Source: Hermatobates lingyangjiaoensis (lineage: Eukaryota; Arthropoda; Insecta; Hemiptera; Hermatobatidae). Taken from it: 64,000 bases of DNA. Made by a program: the position numbers and the translations under genes. The stretch lies in the NCBI GenBank assembly GCA_026182355.1, contig JAPFBL010000068.1, forward strand, positions 9,585,001-9,649,000, in the 5' to 3' direction. The notes under the pieces are model-generated. The model searched no databases and was not told the origin of the DNA. It saw nothing but the letters and a program-made list of their open reading frames with translations. Positions 23,151 to 36,720 of the stretch are shown here, in pieces. Position 1 is the stretch's first letter. Every line of letters begins with the position of its first letter.

Positions 23151-24665
23151 TCTGATTAATATCTGTAATTTGAAGTGCTGCCTATTTGGATAGTTTCATT
23201 CTATTTATATAAGGATTGTGTTATCAATAATATGTGAAACACACTTAGAGATTCAAAGTTTTGTTTTGACTTTTATCAGTAGAGAAAAAGAAAGGGACGG
23301 CTTGACACGCTATGGGTCAGCAAGGAATAAAAAACATCAGCACAACCGAATTATCAGTGCTGCTGCAAAGCAAGGAGAGAGAACAGTGATAAGAAAGATA
23401 ACTTCATATTCCCCAACATGTGGACAAACCATTTTTCAATAATTCGTAATCAAAGTTTATGTTTTGATTCAAAATCTTTTATATACATAATGGTCAACTA
23501 TTACCAACAACTTTCAAGGTTTTTTTTACAAAATAAACAAGAACTCTATAAAAATTGCTTTAAATAAGAAAAAGGTAGGTATGAAATATTCGAGTGTATA
23601 CATTTTAGAGGGAATAATCAAAACATTGGCTGGAACTATGCAGATTAAGGCAATGATAATTAATTGCGAGAGATTACCATGCAGATGTTTCTATTGCTAC
23701 AGTTGGAGGGTATTGTCAATAATACAGTCCAAATCGCCAGGCCAAATTGCACCAGTATGAACAGTGCCGCACACTATCCTCGTTCCTCTGCTCTAGCTCA
23801 CTCTTTTCCACTGCTCAGTTTGCAATATCTATCTGTCAATATATATCTATCCACTTAAACTCTCTGACCCCTTTCTGTTTTATTCAATCAGTAAAACAAA
23901 AATTTATGTAAATCAATATTTTCCATATTGCATCTAGAAACACAAAATTGCTATCTGTCCTGAAAAAAGCAAAACAAAATATTGAACTCAATTTTTCTCT
24001 TCATGTAGATGATTTAGCTATCTGACATAATTAATTAATTGATTCCTAATCCTTCCTTTCAAATTTTCTTTAAAATTTTTTAGTTTAAATTCTTTTTATA
24101 CAACTATTTTTTTATAAAAATCAAATCTGAAATTAATTTAAACATATATTTTTAATTTGAAATTTTTTTTTATAAAGGCATATAGAAACCTTTATGAATT
24201 ACTTCTTTGAAGAAAGTCAGCCTTTCTTCTAAACTTATAATTGGTTCAATTACATTTTAAGGATTGTTTATTCCTTTGATAATGTAGTATTAATAATTTT
24301 TTGAGCTGTCAGGATAACTTTTGCTTTTATTAACATCATTCTACTTTCTAATGGATTAATTAATGGACATATACAAAAACTGTATACTTAATGAATACTA
24401 ATTAATTACAATGTTAATATATTATAACATGACACCGCACTCGAAACGAATATTATTCAATGAATATATTAATAGATTGTATGTTATGGTTGCTTTTCAT
24501 ATAAACTAAGGGCATATAACTACTAGATTGTAAGAATTTTAAAATAAACAAGTCGAATTTAACTAAATTTTAAAATTGAGCTACGGAAACTTATTGAGGA
24601 ATTAGTCTATTTAACATAAAAGATATAAATTTAAATAGTGGCGCTAGGGTCATTTTAACACTGAC
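23151..24665. other. No recognised feature
   Basis: AT-rich. The integrase region of the neighbouring minus-strand BEL/Pao relic would be expected here, but I could not recognise it. Confidence 0.4.
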
Positions 24666-24800
24666 GGTGCTATAGAATCGACAGCAGAGTCAGTTTCTAT
24701 TTATAGAGCGTTGCTAAAGAATCGCCAGCAAAGTCAGTTTCTATTTATAGGGCGGTGCTATGGAATCGCCAGCAGAGTCAGTTCTACTCGTATTTATATG
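24666..24800 (+). repeat. Minisatellite, 44-bp unit, three copies
   Basis: Units begin at 24666, 24710 and 24754 with GGTGCTATAG, GTTGCTAAAG and GGTGCTATGG. They share AATCGCCAGCAGAGTCAGTT (with small differences) and TATTTATAG. The third unit carries a small insertion near its end. The units are more GC-rich than the flanks. Confidence 0.9.
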
Positions 24801-25335
24801 GCCTGTGGTTGAAATATCTCCACCACGGGTACCACAGGTTCTGCAACGGATCTCGAAGTCTCTGAATGCGCGGACCATGGCTACTTCTCCATCTCATAAT
24901 TAAGATAGACTTTTAACAGCCTGGTCGTTTGGATATTGGGGAATCTCTAACTAACGCTTATAAATACCATTCATAGTATGCGTTTAGAGATAGTAAATAG
25001 CAAGTAAGCATTATTAATGCAATTCATACTGTTTTTTATTGTAATAATTCTTCGCAAGTAATAATTTTAAAAAAATTAAATTAACTGTTGTCAGTATTTT
25101 TGCTCAAATGAAAACCTTTGAACACTGGAATATTTGTGAAATTTAGCTGCTGACTCAGTTAAAGTTTTATTGATTCTCCTTATGCTGTCATTTTTTCTAG
25201 AATAATCTTTTTCTTCTTTATTTCACGATCTCATTGAGTTAATTCATTTATTGAATTCATATATATTACCATAGTTCAAATCTATTCTTCTTAACGTCTT
25301 GATAATAAGGTAGGATTCATAACCATATTTCATCT
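24801..25335. other. No recognised feature
   Basis: A GC-balanced patch to about 24900, then AT-rich DNA. It may include decayed 3' parts of the BEL/Pao element. Confidence 0.4.
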
Positions 25336-26290
25336 TTAATAAATTGACTTATTTTGGAAGTCACCTTGACTCAATTGGTCAGCTGAATTCAATTCGTCTG
25401 GTACAAAATTACGTGACATAGCTTTTGTTTTGCTACAATATTAGAAGCACAATTTTTAAGAAAACTTTAAAGTTGACTGATCTTATTGCTAAAATATAGA
25501 AGAACAGATTTACTGTCTGTTTAGGAGAATATTGCTGAATGTTTGGATTTTGTAATCCCTTTTCAACTTTCTCATAAAGTGTAACACTCAGTTTGGCTGC
25601 ATTGAACTCAGTCCTTGAAATTGCTTTTATGGATTTCCTGTCCATTGGCTTTGGTGGGCATTTAGACATAATAATTCATGTCGCGATATTATTTTCAAAA
25701 CCAACATATCTCAGATGAGATATATCAATGCATCTGAGAATATTTTTAATTGAACAATTTTTATTTCAAAAATTATTTTGAGTCAGTATGACATTTTAAA
25801 TACTTTTCCGCTATATATATCTCTCCATTGAATTGACACATTAATTACATTAATGTATAATTAATCACTAATTACATGGATAATAGTGTGTCCCGTCTAA
25901 ATTTTCCGAACAAGTCATATGAAAAATTCGTTTTCCTTTTATTAACGCTGTTGATTCTAAAAAAGAATTGACCATAAATAAAGAAAATTGTTAAGAAAAT
26001 TACTTTTCTAGTGTTAGATTGATCGGAGATTTCACATCTAATCCGATTGTGTCTTCATTAGAGTCCCATTTCATTCCCCAGGCTCTCGTTAAGGTGTATC
26101 ATCTAATATCTTATACAGTAGAGTGTATTATGTTTCTATGTTCTTGAAATGAAATATGTTTTAAAACAATTTTAGAATTTGAGGAAGATTGTTAAATGAA
26201 GCGTTCAATAAGACTGAACAATAATGTCTACACTACTATTAGCTATATCATTGATTTTAAAACTGACTATATCATCTGCATATAAAGCTT
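25336..26290 (-). pseudogene. BEL/Pao pol remnant: RT C-terminus and RNase H
   Basis: Reading on the minus strand: ESEALYADDIVSF contains the RT catalytic YxDD box (codons at 26271-26282). Next comes AWGMKWDSNEDTIGLDV, the region after the RT thumb that normally reads LG-x-x-W. After a gap comes PPKPMDRKSIKAISRTEFNA and AKLSVTLYEKVEKGL, which matches the family's 'APLKP-SIPRLEL-AA-L--RL' segment at the start of RNase H. Finally SRNFVPDELNSADQLSQGD matches 'VP-elNpAD--SRG'. The frames are separate and broken. The catalytic glutamate region reads RTEF where the family has RLEL. Confidence 0.8.
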
Positions 26291-26479
26291 CACTTTCAAT
26301 ATTTTTTATATCATAACATTATTTTATTACATTTCATTGACTTTAAATATACATAAATAGGCAGGATACTAATTTTTTTTTTAAAAATATTCTGTGATTT
26401 TCTCTGTGATGTTCGAATTTTTAGTAGTTTCTTCTTTCTAATTTTTTTGGGTCTTCTTATCTGTATTTTCTTGGAAATG

Positions 26480-27560
26480 TGAAGGAAAGTTAGAGGATTT
26501 CTTTTACAAATACAAAATTTTAAGTTCTTTATATAATTTTGTGAAAAATGATTGCTTTTAAAGCAGCTGTAGCATAACTTGTGTTCCATAAAATGAAGTT
26601 TTTATTTAGAGATTAATGAAGAAAGAAATAAGAAATTTTAACTAAGTAATTTTAATTTCTAGTAATTTGATTTTTATTTCGCTTTATTTTTATTACTTCT
26701 ACCATCTACTTCAAAAGAATTCTTATCTGTAATGTCACCAGGAGTGTGAGCGTTATGTAGTTGGATGGTCTCAAAATTTTATTAAGACACTAAAATTAGT
26801 CTCAGTTGCCATTTTTATGTAGTTCTACTGCTTTATTTTTAAATTTTACCCTCATGTGATAAATGAGTTTTAATATAATTTCCTTGATGTTTCTGAGACT
26901 GTTTTGTTGATATCGTGAACACATTTTCTTTATTAGGTTTTCTATAGAAGTTAAAAACATACATAAACATTTTATTGCAAGGAATTCTGTTCCCTAATTG
27001 GTTCCCAGTCAAGGTATTAATTGCTGTAATTTTCTGCAAGGTGTTTGCCTTTTCGTATTTTCCCTTACTGTCAGTACTATGATATGTTTTAACTAGTGAT
27101 TATCTTGACCAACTAAGTATTTCATTAAAGAGAAATATTTATTGTTATAGCTCTCGGAGTATATTTCAACAGTTTGCTAAAATGTCAGCTCTAAGCTTTT
27201 GCATTCACTTATATTACTCCCATCAAATAATGGAGATTCATGTTCTGGTAGCAAACTGCAACCCATCAGTTATTCATTTAAGAGTTTGAATCCACTTTTC
27301 CAATTTATTTTCTTCTTATTCATGTTCTTCTTTAGAAAAATTGTAATCCAGAACATCTTCTCTAATTTATTAATAAAAATTTTCTCTTCTAATATTTACA
27401 TTTTTCCATTTTTTTTTCAATTTTCCTCATATCTCCTGAAGCTTCAATTTTCTTTTCAACCTCATAAGCATTACCTAACGGTTTCAGTTTCTACAAAAAC
27501 CTTTAATTAATTCTTGTATTTCTTTGAGATCATCCACTAGATGTTCTTTGCTTGACTTCA
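26480..27560 (-). pseudogene. BEL/Pao gag remnant with zinc knuckle
   Basis: The minus strand at about 27250-27100 reads LPEHESPLFDGSNISECKSL then YNNKYFSLMKYLVG. This resembles the gag-like region that in this family reads 'LP-P-F-G....F....Y-----KF-YL---L-G'. Further on, HKLCYSCFKSNHFSQNY and LKFCICKRNPLTFLHI keep the C-x2-C-x4-H spacing and the C-x-C...LH end of the BEL/Pao knuckle, with one cysteine replaced by tyrosine. Upstream (27.28-27.56) is a charged, helix-prone segment (LVDDLKEIQELIKG). Confidence 0.7.
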
Positions 27561-30500
27561 CATTTTTCTCTTATTATTGATATCCTGCTGTAGCAGACGC
27601 ACATGCAATAATTTGGTTTTCATCTATCGTATAAACTATTTTTTCTTATATTTTCATTGAAAATTAATCAACTAGAGCCATCAAAAACTTTAAGCACTCT
27701 TTTAATAAAAATAAATAATTTTAAAAAAATTAATTATTATTACAAATGTTTAAACTAGAACTATTGAACTGTAGGTTGTGTTAGGAGAGCTTTCTTCAAG
27801 TTTGTCACTCATTTCTTTGGATATGGGAGAGATACAGTAGATATAAAGAGATGACTATTAGAATCAATCAGGTTGAAAATGTGCTTAAATTTTACTAAAT
27901 CTTCACTTTCGACAATTAATTCTTTTTAAAAGGCATGTTATCTGCTTTTACTTTAACTGTCTCGATATATTTTTAAAACCACTTATTGATATATGTGATG
28001 TTAAGAGTAATTTATGTTAGTTGCTCCTATTTCAGATATATTCTCCAACTGAATAAACTGTTGAGCTGAACGTGCAATTTTTTTTAAAAAGAAACATCAT
28101 AATAAAAATTATGTGATTCAGCTAGTGAAATGTAAAAATTACATTTTTAAACATCTATTAGTGAATATGATTCACGATACGATATTAAAATTCTTTTCTG
28201 GTAATTAGACAGGAACAATTGTATTAGTGATAATTATTTCTTTATTTTTTTTTTAGATATGCACCATATTGTAACTAAAATAATAATGTTAGTAAAACGG
28301 TGTTCTTGTTTATTATAAAACTTGAAAAGGTGCATAAAAACTAGTTAGTTTATGAAAGACATAAATTCGGCTTTAAGCAGTTGAACGCGTACATCGTATC
28401 ATGACTAATTCACATCCCTTCGATAAATTGCTACTTCTTACATCTGTCTGTCTATAAATCACTGTTTTAAAAAAAACATGGTATTTTTTCAGAATTTGTT
28501 TACCGTTTCCTGTCTTTTATTATCAATAATTTTTGACCTGTGTTATATTCTTTTTAGGGAATCTAATGCATAATGACTTTTAATCTGAAAATGCAAAATT
28601 CTTTTAATAGAAAACGTTGTGTTTATTTTCATGTTGACTCTATACTTCATATAAAAAATTTATATTTGGAATTTAAGAACAGTGTTTCCAACATGATTTG
28701 TAATAAAAATTTATAGTAAATGACTATTATCAAAATTACAACTCTACAAATCCGTATTAATATATCCGAAGTTATATTAATTTGTTTTATTTTTAATTCA
28801 TGATTAAATAATTGAAATAGGATTTCAATTAACTTAGCGAAATACGGTTTTGTATGAAAAAAGAAGCATTTACCTGTATGCTATTAGTGAAGTCACATCT
28901 GAGAATAATTTCTGATGTTATTGTTGAAATGATAAAAACTTGATACTAATATTCAAATACATAACACGAGTCACTCAAATCACCAATTTACTTCATTATT
29001 TTCAAATCGTATGCACAAATAAGTTGTTCATTGTACAGTTGACAGTATGAAGAACATTTCATTGAAATTTGATTGCACCTGATTGAGTTAAAAAAAAACA
29101 CTGGATTGGGATAACAACCTTCCCGGGAATTATAGTACTTCCATTTCTTTATTTTATACAAAATATAAACAAGTGTAATATTTTTGAAAAACATATTCAA
29201 TATGTGCACCATACCATTGAACCATGTTTGTAAAATTAGTAATTATTCTAACATTTTATAAACTAGATCTATTGAAATCTCATTGCTGACCCATATTTAT
29301 TAAACATTTATAACTGACAGTAGAAGTTGCACGTATTGTACGATCCGCTAACCCTGATATATTTAGTTATAATCTGTTGATCCTACTAGCAGATCACCTT
29401 TACTGCATATCGGATAGTTACTTTCATGAAAAATAATCCTTTAAGTTGTATTTATTAAAGTTAATAATAGTAATAGTTGGTTGCGTTAGGTATACTCGTA
29501 ATAGTAACATAATTAATTAACAGATCTAATTATAATTGTTATTTAATATCATTAAGAGAGTTAATCAGTATGCGGGTGCTGTCATTTCTTAGTACCACCA
29601 GTGTGTTTGACGGCGTCCCGAGAGTACCCCTCACCCATTAATCATGGCCACTGTTGAAACATGTATGCCACTGCACACCCTGCACTCATGCTGTCATCGC
29701 ACCATGCAAGTATTGACCCCATTCATAATTCTCACCATGATGCCAGATGACTATCTCCCACTTTATTAACAATTATGATTCAATGACATATAAGCAGCCC
29801 TCATCATCGCACGAAAAGCAATACTTAATGAATTATTTAACCGGTAATGTCTTTAAACTCAGTAAATGTGTCTTTTTTCTTTTTTGTCTCTATAGAAGTA
29901 AGCACAAAAAATGGAATTATATCAAAAACAATACAGTAAATTATAAATAAAAAAAATTATAAAGTAAATTATATTAAATTATAAAGTAAAACCTTTCGTA
30001 GCGAATGTCTACTTCACTGGCAAGTGATGGCCACAATGAAGTATTGGTCACACTAATTTCAAACACTGACATTTTTTAAGTTTTAATTTAGATGATTTTC
30101 CAGATGTAACAGTTTCTAATAATAGTTATAAAAAATTAAATTTTTAACTAACTATATATTTTAAGATATTTGCTGTAATATATCAAAATTCATTAGTCTG
30201 AATTTTGTTATACTTTTTTATAACTTTTATCCATAATAGATTTTATATATTAAAAGGTAGACATAATGTGAAAATGGCTTGAAAACTGAAATAAATTTGC
30301 GTGTTGGTGACTCCAAATTTTGAATAACAAAAAAAGTGGCATACGATATTAAATGTTAAATAGCTGAGAAAAAGAAAATAAATTCAATACATAAATTACT
30401 TCAAGTAAAAATAAACGTCACTTTTTTTTTATGATTAAAATTTACATGAATTACTAAATGTCATCAAATACTGCCTGCTTTCTTTTAAAAAATCCAATAA

Positions 30501-33500
30501 CAAACTTTTGTTTACAATGGTGAAACAGAATGTTGAATTTTTCAGTGTACATATTTTCGAATATTGTTTATTTGAAGTATAGAGTAGTTCCACCTTTGTT
30601 TATTTTAACAAAAGTTTTTAATTAAAAAGTTGCAGTTTAATTAAAAGTTTATTTAGAATAATTACATATAGATTTTGCAAGTTATAAAAGCAGGTGAATA
30701 ATTCATAATATTTCATTAATTGTCGTAATATATTGTTAATCCATTTACAAAGAGCTTTTTACTAATAAAAAAGATATTGTAGGTGTACATTTTTAACCTA
30801 AAATTAAATGAAATATATTAAATGAATTTTTATTAAATCGTATATTATATTTGTATTTATATTATATCAATAAGAAATTAAGAATATAACAATCAATTCT
30901 AAATGTATGCTCTATGGATTGTAAATAACCACTGTATTTTCTTTATAATAATATAAGTAGAAAATTACTCTACTCAAGTAAAATAGTATATGAAAATATT
31001 GATTTGTTGCAGAAATAATGTAAGGTGTGATTGTAAAATATATTCGAGGTTCGATACATATATTTGCGCGATAAAAGTCTCTGTTCATTACTTTTTTAAT
31101 GTAGGTTGGAATGAATATGTTGCATGATATTAACATTATGTTATTCCATTGCTCTGACTAAGTCCCTAATCTCACAGTAGAATTAAGAAGAGTCTTGAAG
31201 AGCCAAAGTAGCACCCAATGATCATAAAATTTTATTAGCAACATGGGTTTATCAATCAATGACTTCGGGCACTAAATCTATTCTGTACTCTTCAAGAAAA
31301 GATAAACTTCATTGGATAGTATTAGTTTAGCATTAGTAATTGATTGGGAAGTATTTATCTTTCAGAGAGTTTTGCAAAATATTAAGAGGTGGTTCTCCAA
31401 TACTTAACTTAAAATTTGAATCTGTAAAATGACCAGGAGAACTGGTTCTAACGTGAATAATACCCTAATCATTTTATAGTTTCCGATATTTTCGAACTTA
31501 CTCTCAAAGTTGCAATTACACCCCAAACGTGTAAGTCCTTCAAAATATCATATTAATGATTACTATGCGTAATCTTTACTGTAAGATTAAAATATTAAAT
31601 AATTTATTTAAATATGAATTGATATAGAAGAGATTTTTTTCGAAATGTATAATCCTATTGGATTTGATCAAACAATAGAACGATAATCTTAATTTTACTC
31701 TTGGAATTCTCTTTGTAATTAGCATCTCAACGGATTTCACCTTAAAGGACTGCTCTGCGTAATCAAATTTAAATTAATTTTTTCAAGCATGAACAGGTCA
31801 ATGAACTAGTTGACATTCTGGACTACTTTGAGTTTTCTGTCTTCTCAAGGAAGAATAGTTTCGTGTAGAAATATTATAATGACTTAATAAATATGATAAA
31901 ATTCAGCTTCTACTATCAAGTTAGATCTAAACTACATAATCATAACAGTGCATTACACATTGTTATGAATTTCAAAGATGATGTTCCTTATTTCCTTGCC
32001 TTTCTTAAGCTGTCATTCTGTGATGAATTCAATCACCAGATATTTTCGTTTTCAATGAAAGCTCTTCAAAATTACTTATTATTTCATTTTGAGTGATCAA
32101 TAATGTCCAGAGTTTTTAGTGATGTTATAAAATCTAGAAGTGCCGTGAGAACGTTTGCAGGCTCTACATAGCAGTGATGGATGTCTTCCGTAATGACATT
32201 TACTAAAACCGTATCATGCACCAGCATTCTTCCTGATGTCTAGAGCAGTGCTGCAGATGAGTGCTGCAAAACTTTTCCAGGTCATGATTCTTTTCAGTAT
32301 TGTTTAACCCCTCTCAACCCCCACTTCTGGAAAATAATGCTATTTCTTATTTGATATGCATTATAATAAAATTTAAACTATCAATAAAAAAATTGTTTAA
32401 CTCCTGCATTATTGCTTATTAAATATATTAACTTTTGATAACAAGAAATTATTTAACAGTTTAACTTAGTGAGGCCTTTAGTATTCTGATTTGTGAACCT
32501 ATTTAAACTTTCTACGACTACGAGTAAACTGCGAGACCACTTTCATAGCCATGACCCATAGTCTAAGAATTAGTGATTTTCAGAATAATTCTAAAATTAT
32601 AGAAATTTCTAATAGTTTTTACAACTGTGTCCTACTGTTTCCAGTTTTGAATTTTACCAATTAATGGATAACTATGTTAGGACTTATTTATCTGTGTCCT
32701 ATCGTTATTTAGACCTCGCTTTCAGAACACTATATCATTCTTTATTGACAAACAGGTTAATTGAAAAACTGAATATACTAATAGAAATTGGTTTTGTATG
32801 TACCTGTGAATACATATTCATTTTTGCAAATGCAGAACTATCTACTAGCTAGACCAGCAGCCATCTTATAGGTGTCAGTGGAAATAGTGCCTTTTAAAGT
32901 AATTGCAATAGTAACAGTGACATATTTACAATCAAAACGTGATTTACAGTCTGGTTTTATATTTTTTTGCAATATTGTTTAATAGAATTGGTAATGAGAG
33001 ATTATTTATTACATATGATTTTATTAAAATCTTCTCTTAAATAAAAGATAAATCGATCTTCAATGGACAGGAATAGTTCTAAAACAACAGGTTTAATTTA
33101 AGACTTTAAATGTATAAACCTATTATTTGAGTTTATTTTTTTCTTACTTAATTTGTTATAACTTTTCTTTAATTGATTAACATTTTCAAAATAATCACAA
33201 AGATATCAAATTTAAAATTTTAGTTAGAAAAAAGAAAGATGTGGCATAATTGTTTAGGCACAAATTTCTAAAGTTATAACTTCGCGAGTTCTGGTCAAGA
33301 ATTAGACTATCTCTCTTAAAATTATATATTATATTTTCCATTGTTTAAATAATATATACTAGTCTATAGAAATGTATTATTCTTTTGTTGAAAATTTTCA
33401 AAATATTGCAAAACATTATGTTAAAAAATTTCTTTTTAATATAGGCTTTCAGGATATAAGTACTTCATTTAAGAAATTAAGTACATCCATTCTCATTCAG

Positions 33501-33944
33501 AATACTTGCAAAGGGTTGTAATTCACCACTATGCATCATGTTTGAGTTATAAAAAACTGTTGTTCTTGCATTTGGAAGCACATTAGTTGGTTTTATTGTC
33601 CAGATAAGAGAATTAGGGTGAGTTAGTGAGATAGAGCCGGTAATTCAGCGTTATGTTTCTCAGCAGTTGAAGGAGAGGTCCAAGCCTAACTGGAAGAACT
33701 GCCCATTAAAATATTGATCCTGGTAATCCTGGAGTGGCCTGTTCAGACCAACTCTCTAATAGGGTTATCTTGCTTAATGTTCAGGCATTAGAGATAAAGA
33801 AGTCCGCCGTGCTTTAGTTTACCCAACACACTCGACGATATTTTTATTCAACCACTTACTGTTTTATTCTTTGCTTTTATATGCCTTCATTTCTTCTTAA
33901 GAAAATACAAACGATCCCTAAATGAAATCCACAATTAATTTAGG
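27561..33944. other. Long stretch with no recognised gene or element
   Basis: AT-rich throughout. A more GC-balanced patch at about 29570-29740 and another at about 33590-33840 carry no domain that I can name. A frame at 31893-32096 (67 codons) has no recognisable motif. No RNA gene, terminal repeat or strong hairpin was noticed. Confidence 0.45.
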
Positions 33945-33973
33945 CTTTAAGTGGAAATTACTTCCACTTAAAG
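33945..33973. repeat. Perfect 12-bp-arm hairpin
   Basis: CTTTAAGTGGAA at 33945-33956 and its reverse complement at 33962-33973 surround a 5-base loop. A cluster of smaller TA/GT palindromes follows to about 34050 (ACTGTATAGTACAGT and similar). Possibly the core of a degraded MITE. Confidence 0.75.
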
Positions 33974-34804
33974 TAATTTAATGTCATGTGTTTATACATT
34001 ATACTATATTATAGTACTGTATAGTACAGTATATACTATAGTATAGTATTTACATTATACTTTATACATTACTTACTTACTTATGTAAGATATTAAGATG
34101 TTTATTTGGATTGCTACATTAAGGTAGAATTACTGAAAAAGTTGATTTAATATTAATAATTAATAATTTACAGCAATTGGAATAACCCACAAGGTTTTTC
34201 TCTATATTTATACTGTTTTTGAGATTTTGATAATTTTACACGTCTCGAGTTTCTCTGAGTCAATTTTTGATGATTTTTTGATGTTATCTGTGCGTGCATG
34301 CGCGGAAATGCGTGTGTGTTAAAAAAGAAGGTAGATTTGGGATAATGCCTACAGTTCCAACCTATGATTGATTTTAAAAGATTGTAGACACAATACTCTT
34401 CGTACAGTTTGAAGGGTCACTTTGAAATTATACCTGAACAATCTGAAGTAGTCTATACACAACCTTAGTACAAGGATATACAATATGAAACTAAGTGACA
34501 AGAAATGTAATTTTAGTTCTTTTGATAATGCAGGCATTATCAAAGTCTGCAGTAAAGTTGTCAAACTCGTAGATAATTGTTTTAAAGACTTAAATTCTTG
34601 TAAAATTATGATATCCAGCTTATTAGTTACAACTAAATTGGATAATTTTTTAATACAAAATGACATGTTGTTGCAGTTGGAACATTGCAGTTGTCATTTT
34701 TAGTATGATAGTAATCCTACAGTATTGTAATTCCATGAAATACATGTATACTGAGACAATCATAATTACATACCATAGTATACTGTGACGAATCATGATA
34801 AATA

Positions 34805-34930
34805 CAGTATTTATCCCTATAACACTGTTGATTGGTTCAGCGTTATAAGAAAACCCGCTGTAGGAGGAACATGAAATCGAGTAATAAGAAAATGCGTTAT
34901 ATGAGTACTGTTTTATAGTGGGGATTACTG
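34805..34930. mobile_element. Probable pogo/Tigger-like MITE
   Basis: CAGTATTTATCCCTATAACA at the left end answers, in reverse complement, CAGTAATCCCCACTATAAAA at the right end. Both sides are flanked by TA (34803-34804 and 34931-34932), the Tc1/mariner target. Internal ATAACGC-like and TTATAAGAAAA motifs also mirror each other. A further CAGTAACC...CACTGTTATA end at about 34971-35004 suggests a nested or second element. No transposase is present. Confidence 0.5.
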
Positions 34931-35164
34931 TATAATGGGCAATTCCCGTGTTATATTTAAAGGTGTTTAAATATAACAGTGCTATGGTGAGGGAGAGGTT
35001 ACTGTATATATTAAGATTTTTAAGTTTCTTCAATCATCAAGGAAATGATTTTAAACCACTAAAAAAGATAATAAAACAAAACAGACAGCTTTATTATTCT
35101 CATTTACCTAATTTTAAACGTTAGTGGTTTTTTTAAGGTAACTCTAGTTTTATCACAGTTGTGA

Positions 35165-35166
<2 letters not shown>

Positions 35167-35223
<57 letters not shown>

Positions 35224-35236
35224 ACTCTCTCTCTCC
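35167..35236. repeat. (TC)n microsatellite
   Basis: About 50 bp of pure CT dinucleotides followed by an imperfect CTCA/CTCT stretch. It is the only long pyrimidine/purine tract in the window. Confidence 0.95.
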
Positions 35237-36356
35237 TTCCCTCAGATACATTCATTTTGTTCTAAGTTAACATCATTATGCATGTAAGCACTGTGTTTTT
35301 CTTAAGTATCAATAGAAACAAGAATCCTTGTTAAAAGTTTGTTAACCACCATTAGAGATGATTTTTTTTTAAGTTTTACCCTTAATAACAAATCTGCCCA
35401 TATAAGCAAGGAGAAGAATGTGATAAAGAAGAAAATATCTTAAAAGGTAGTTTATAAAAGTATAAATAAAGAACAAATAATGTTAACCATAGCTATAAAT
35501 TAATCATAATTATACGTAAATATAAGAGATATCTACGGTAAAAATTGAGTTCCAAAAATGATTTAGTATGAAAGCGGTATACAGTTGAATAATGAGAACC
35601 TCTTAACGTAACATGAGATTTGCATAAGATATCTGATCGAGACTCTGAACACAGAATCAGTCATTAAAAATGTGACGCTAAAACTCTTGATGGAAAGTAG
35701 TATGAACATTCCTGCTTAGACTGATGGTGATATCATATAATTTATGATATTTTATGTATGGACTTCAAGTAATTAATAAGACAGAACTGATAGCAAACTG
35801 AAACTTTTAGAAACATCCACTTTTAGTTGGATTTCAGCTTTATAAAGCTATGCTTATTAATTTATACTAGTTTTAAATTAATTATTTACAATACTGTTAA
35901 TATCAATTCGATGTTTGAAAATGGTCACTTAATAATCGAAACTATGGACTTTTAATACTTTAAGTATATTGTATTATAATAGGCTACAACTTTAGAAAAT
36001 TTTTTATTGTTTATACAAAATGGAATACAATAATTAAGAGATTTAAAAATGATCTTCAAAACTAACTCTCTTATAATTAACAAAGATAGGCGTTAAATTC
36101 AATTTAAATAAATGAAGGTCTGCTTCTAATATTCTGATATTATATATGTATAATGAAACAGTTTATTTTTCAATAGAATTATATATCACGATTCTATATT
36201 CTAATCAAGTTGCATATTATAATAATCTTTTATAGCCGCTAAGTATTGATAATTATATTCACTGTTTTAACCATTTTGTTGCACATTTCAATATATCAAA
36301 ATATGTTTATTTTTAACACTAAATCTAAATTATAGTTGGGGTACAAGCTATATAAT
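35237..36356. other. No recognised feature
   Basis: AT-rich, without domains or transposon ends that I can recognise. Confidence 0.5.
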
Positions 36357-36372
36357 TGAAATATATTTGTTG

Positions 36373-36589
36373 TAGGGTAAAAATCTAATGAAATGGTCTC
36401 CACATATAAAACTTTTAATGATATAAACAACGCGTTTTGAACACGTAGTGTTCTTCCTGAGGAAGAACTAACTTGTTTAAGTATAACTTGTTTATATCAT
36501 TAAAAGTTTTATATGTGGAGACCATTTCATTAGATTTTTACCCTACAATGAGTAAATACCACATAATAACTGATTGCACTACATTAGAA
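36373..36589. mobile_element. Young fold-back with perfect 61-bp arms and 16-bp flanking repeat
   Basis: The arms at 36370-36430 and 36488-36548 are exact reverse complements over 61 bases. The 57-bp spacer carries GAACACTACGTGTTC on the minus strand, a perfect hairpin, followed by AAAACGCG where related tails have GAAACG. The 16-mer TGAAATATATTTGTTG occurs exactly at 36357-36372 and 36590-36605, so the unit inserted with a target duplication. The spacer also holds GTTCTTCC-TGA-GGAAGAAC, an 8-bp hairpin. It looks like an inverted dimer of a PLE tail. No coding sequence is present. Confidence 0.75.
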
Positions 36590-36720
36590 TGAAATATATT
36601 TGTTGATCTATAATATTTAATACGTATTACAGTGATTTTTACACAGTCCAAGTTGGGTAAGTTCCTGTCTATCAAGAACAGGTGTGTAATGTAAAAAGTT
36701 CGGTCTATTTCCTCTGTTAT

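Larger units (their letters stand above)
25336..27560 (-). mobile_element. BEL/Pao LTR retrotransposon relic
   Basis: Minus-strand domain remnants appear in BEL/Pao order: gag (27.56-26.84 kb), a CCHC-type knuckle (26.59-26.48), an RT YADD box (26.28), the LG-x-x-WD region after the RT (26.08), RNase H (25.67-25.43) and its VP-x-x-LN-x-AD end (25.42-25.34). The aspartic protease and the front of the RT are missing, since only about 190 bp separate knuckle and YADD box. Integrase and LTRs were not found. Many stops and frameshifts show a long-dead copy. Confidence 0.8.

Noticed and set aside
31893..32096. Possible BEL/Pao integrase fragment (SALHIVMNFKDDVPYF)
   Set aside because: The resemblance to the 'RAvHLE' block is too short and the catalytic residues are absent.
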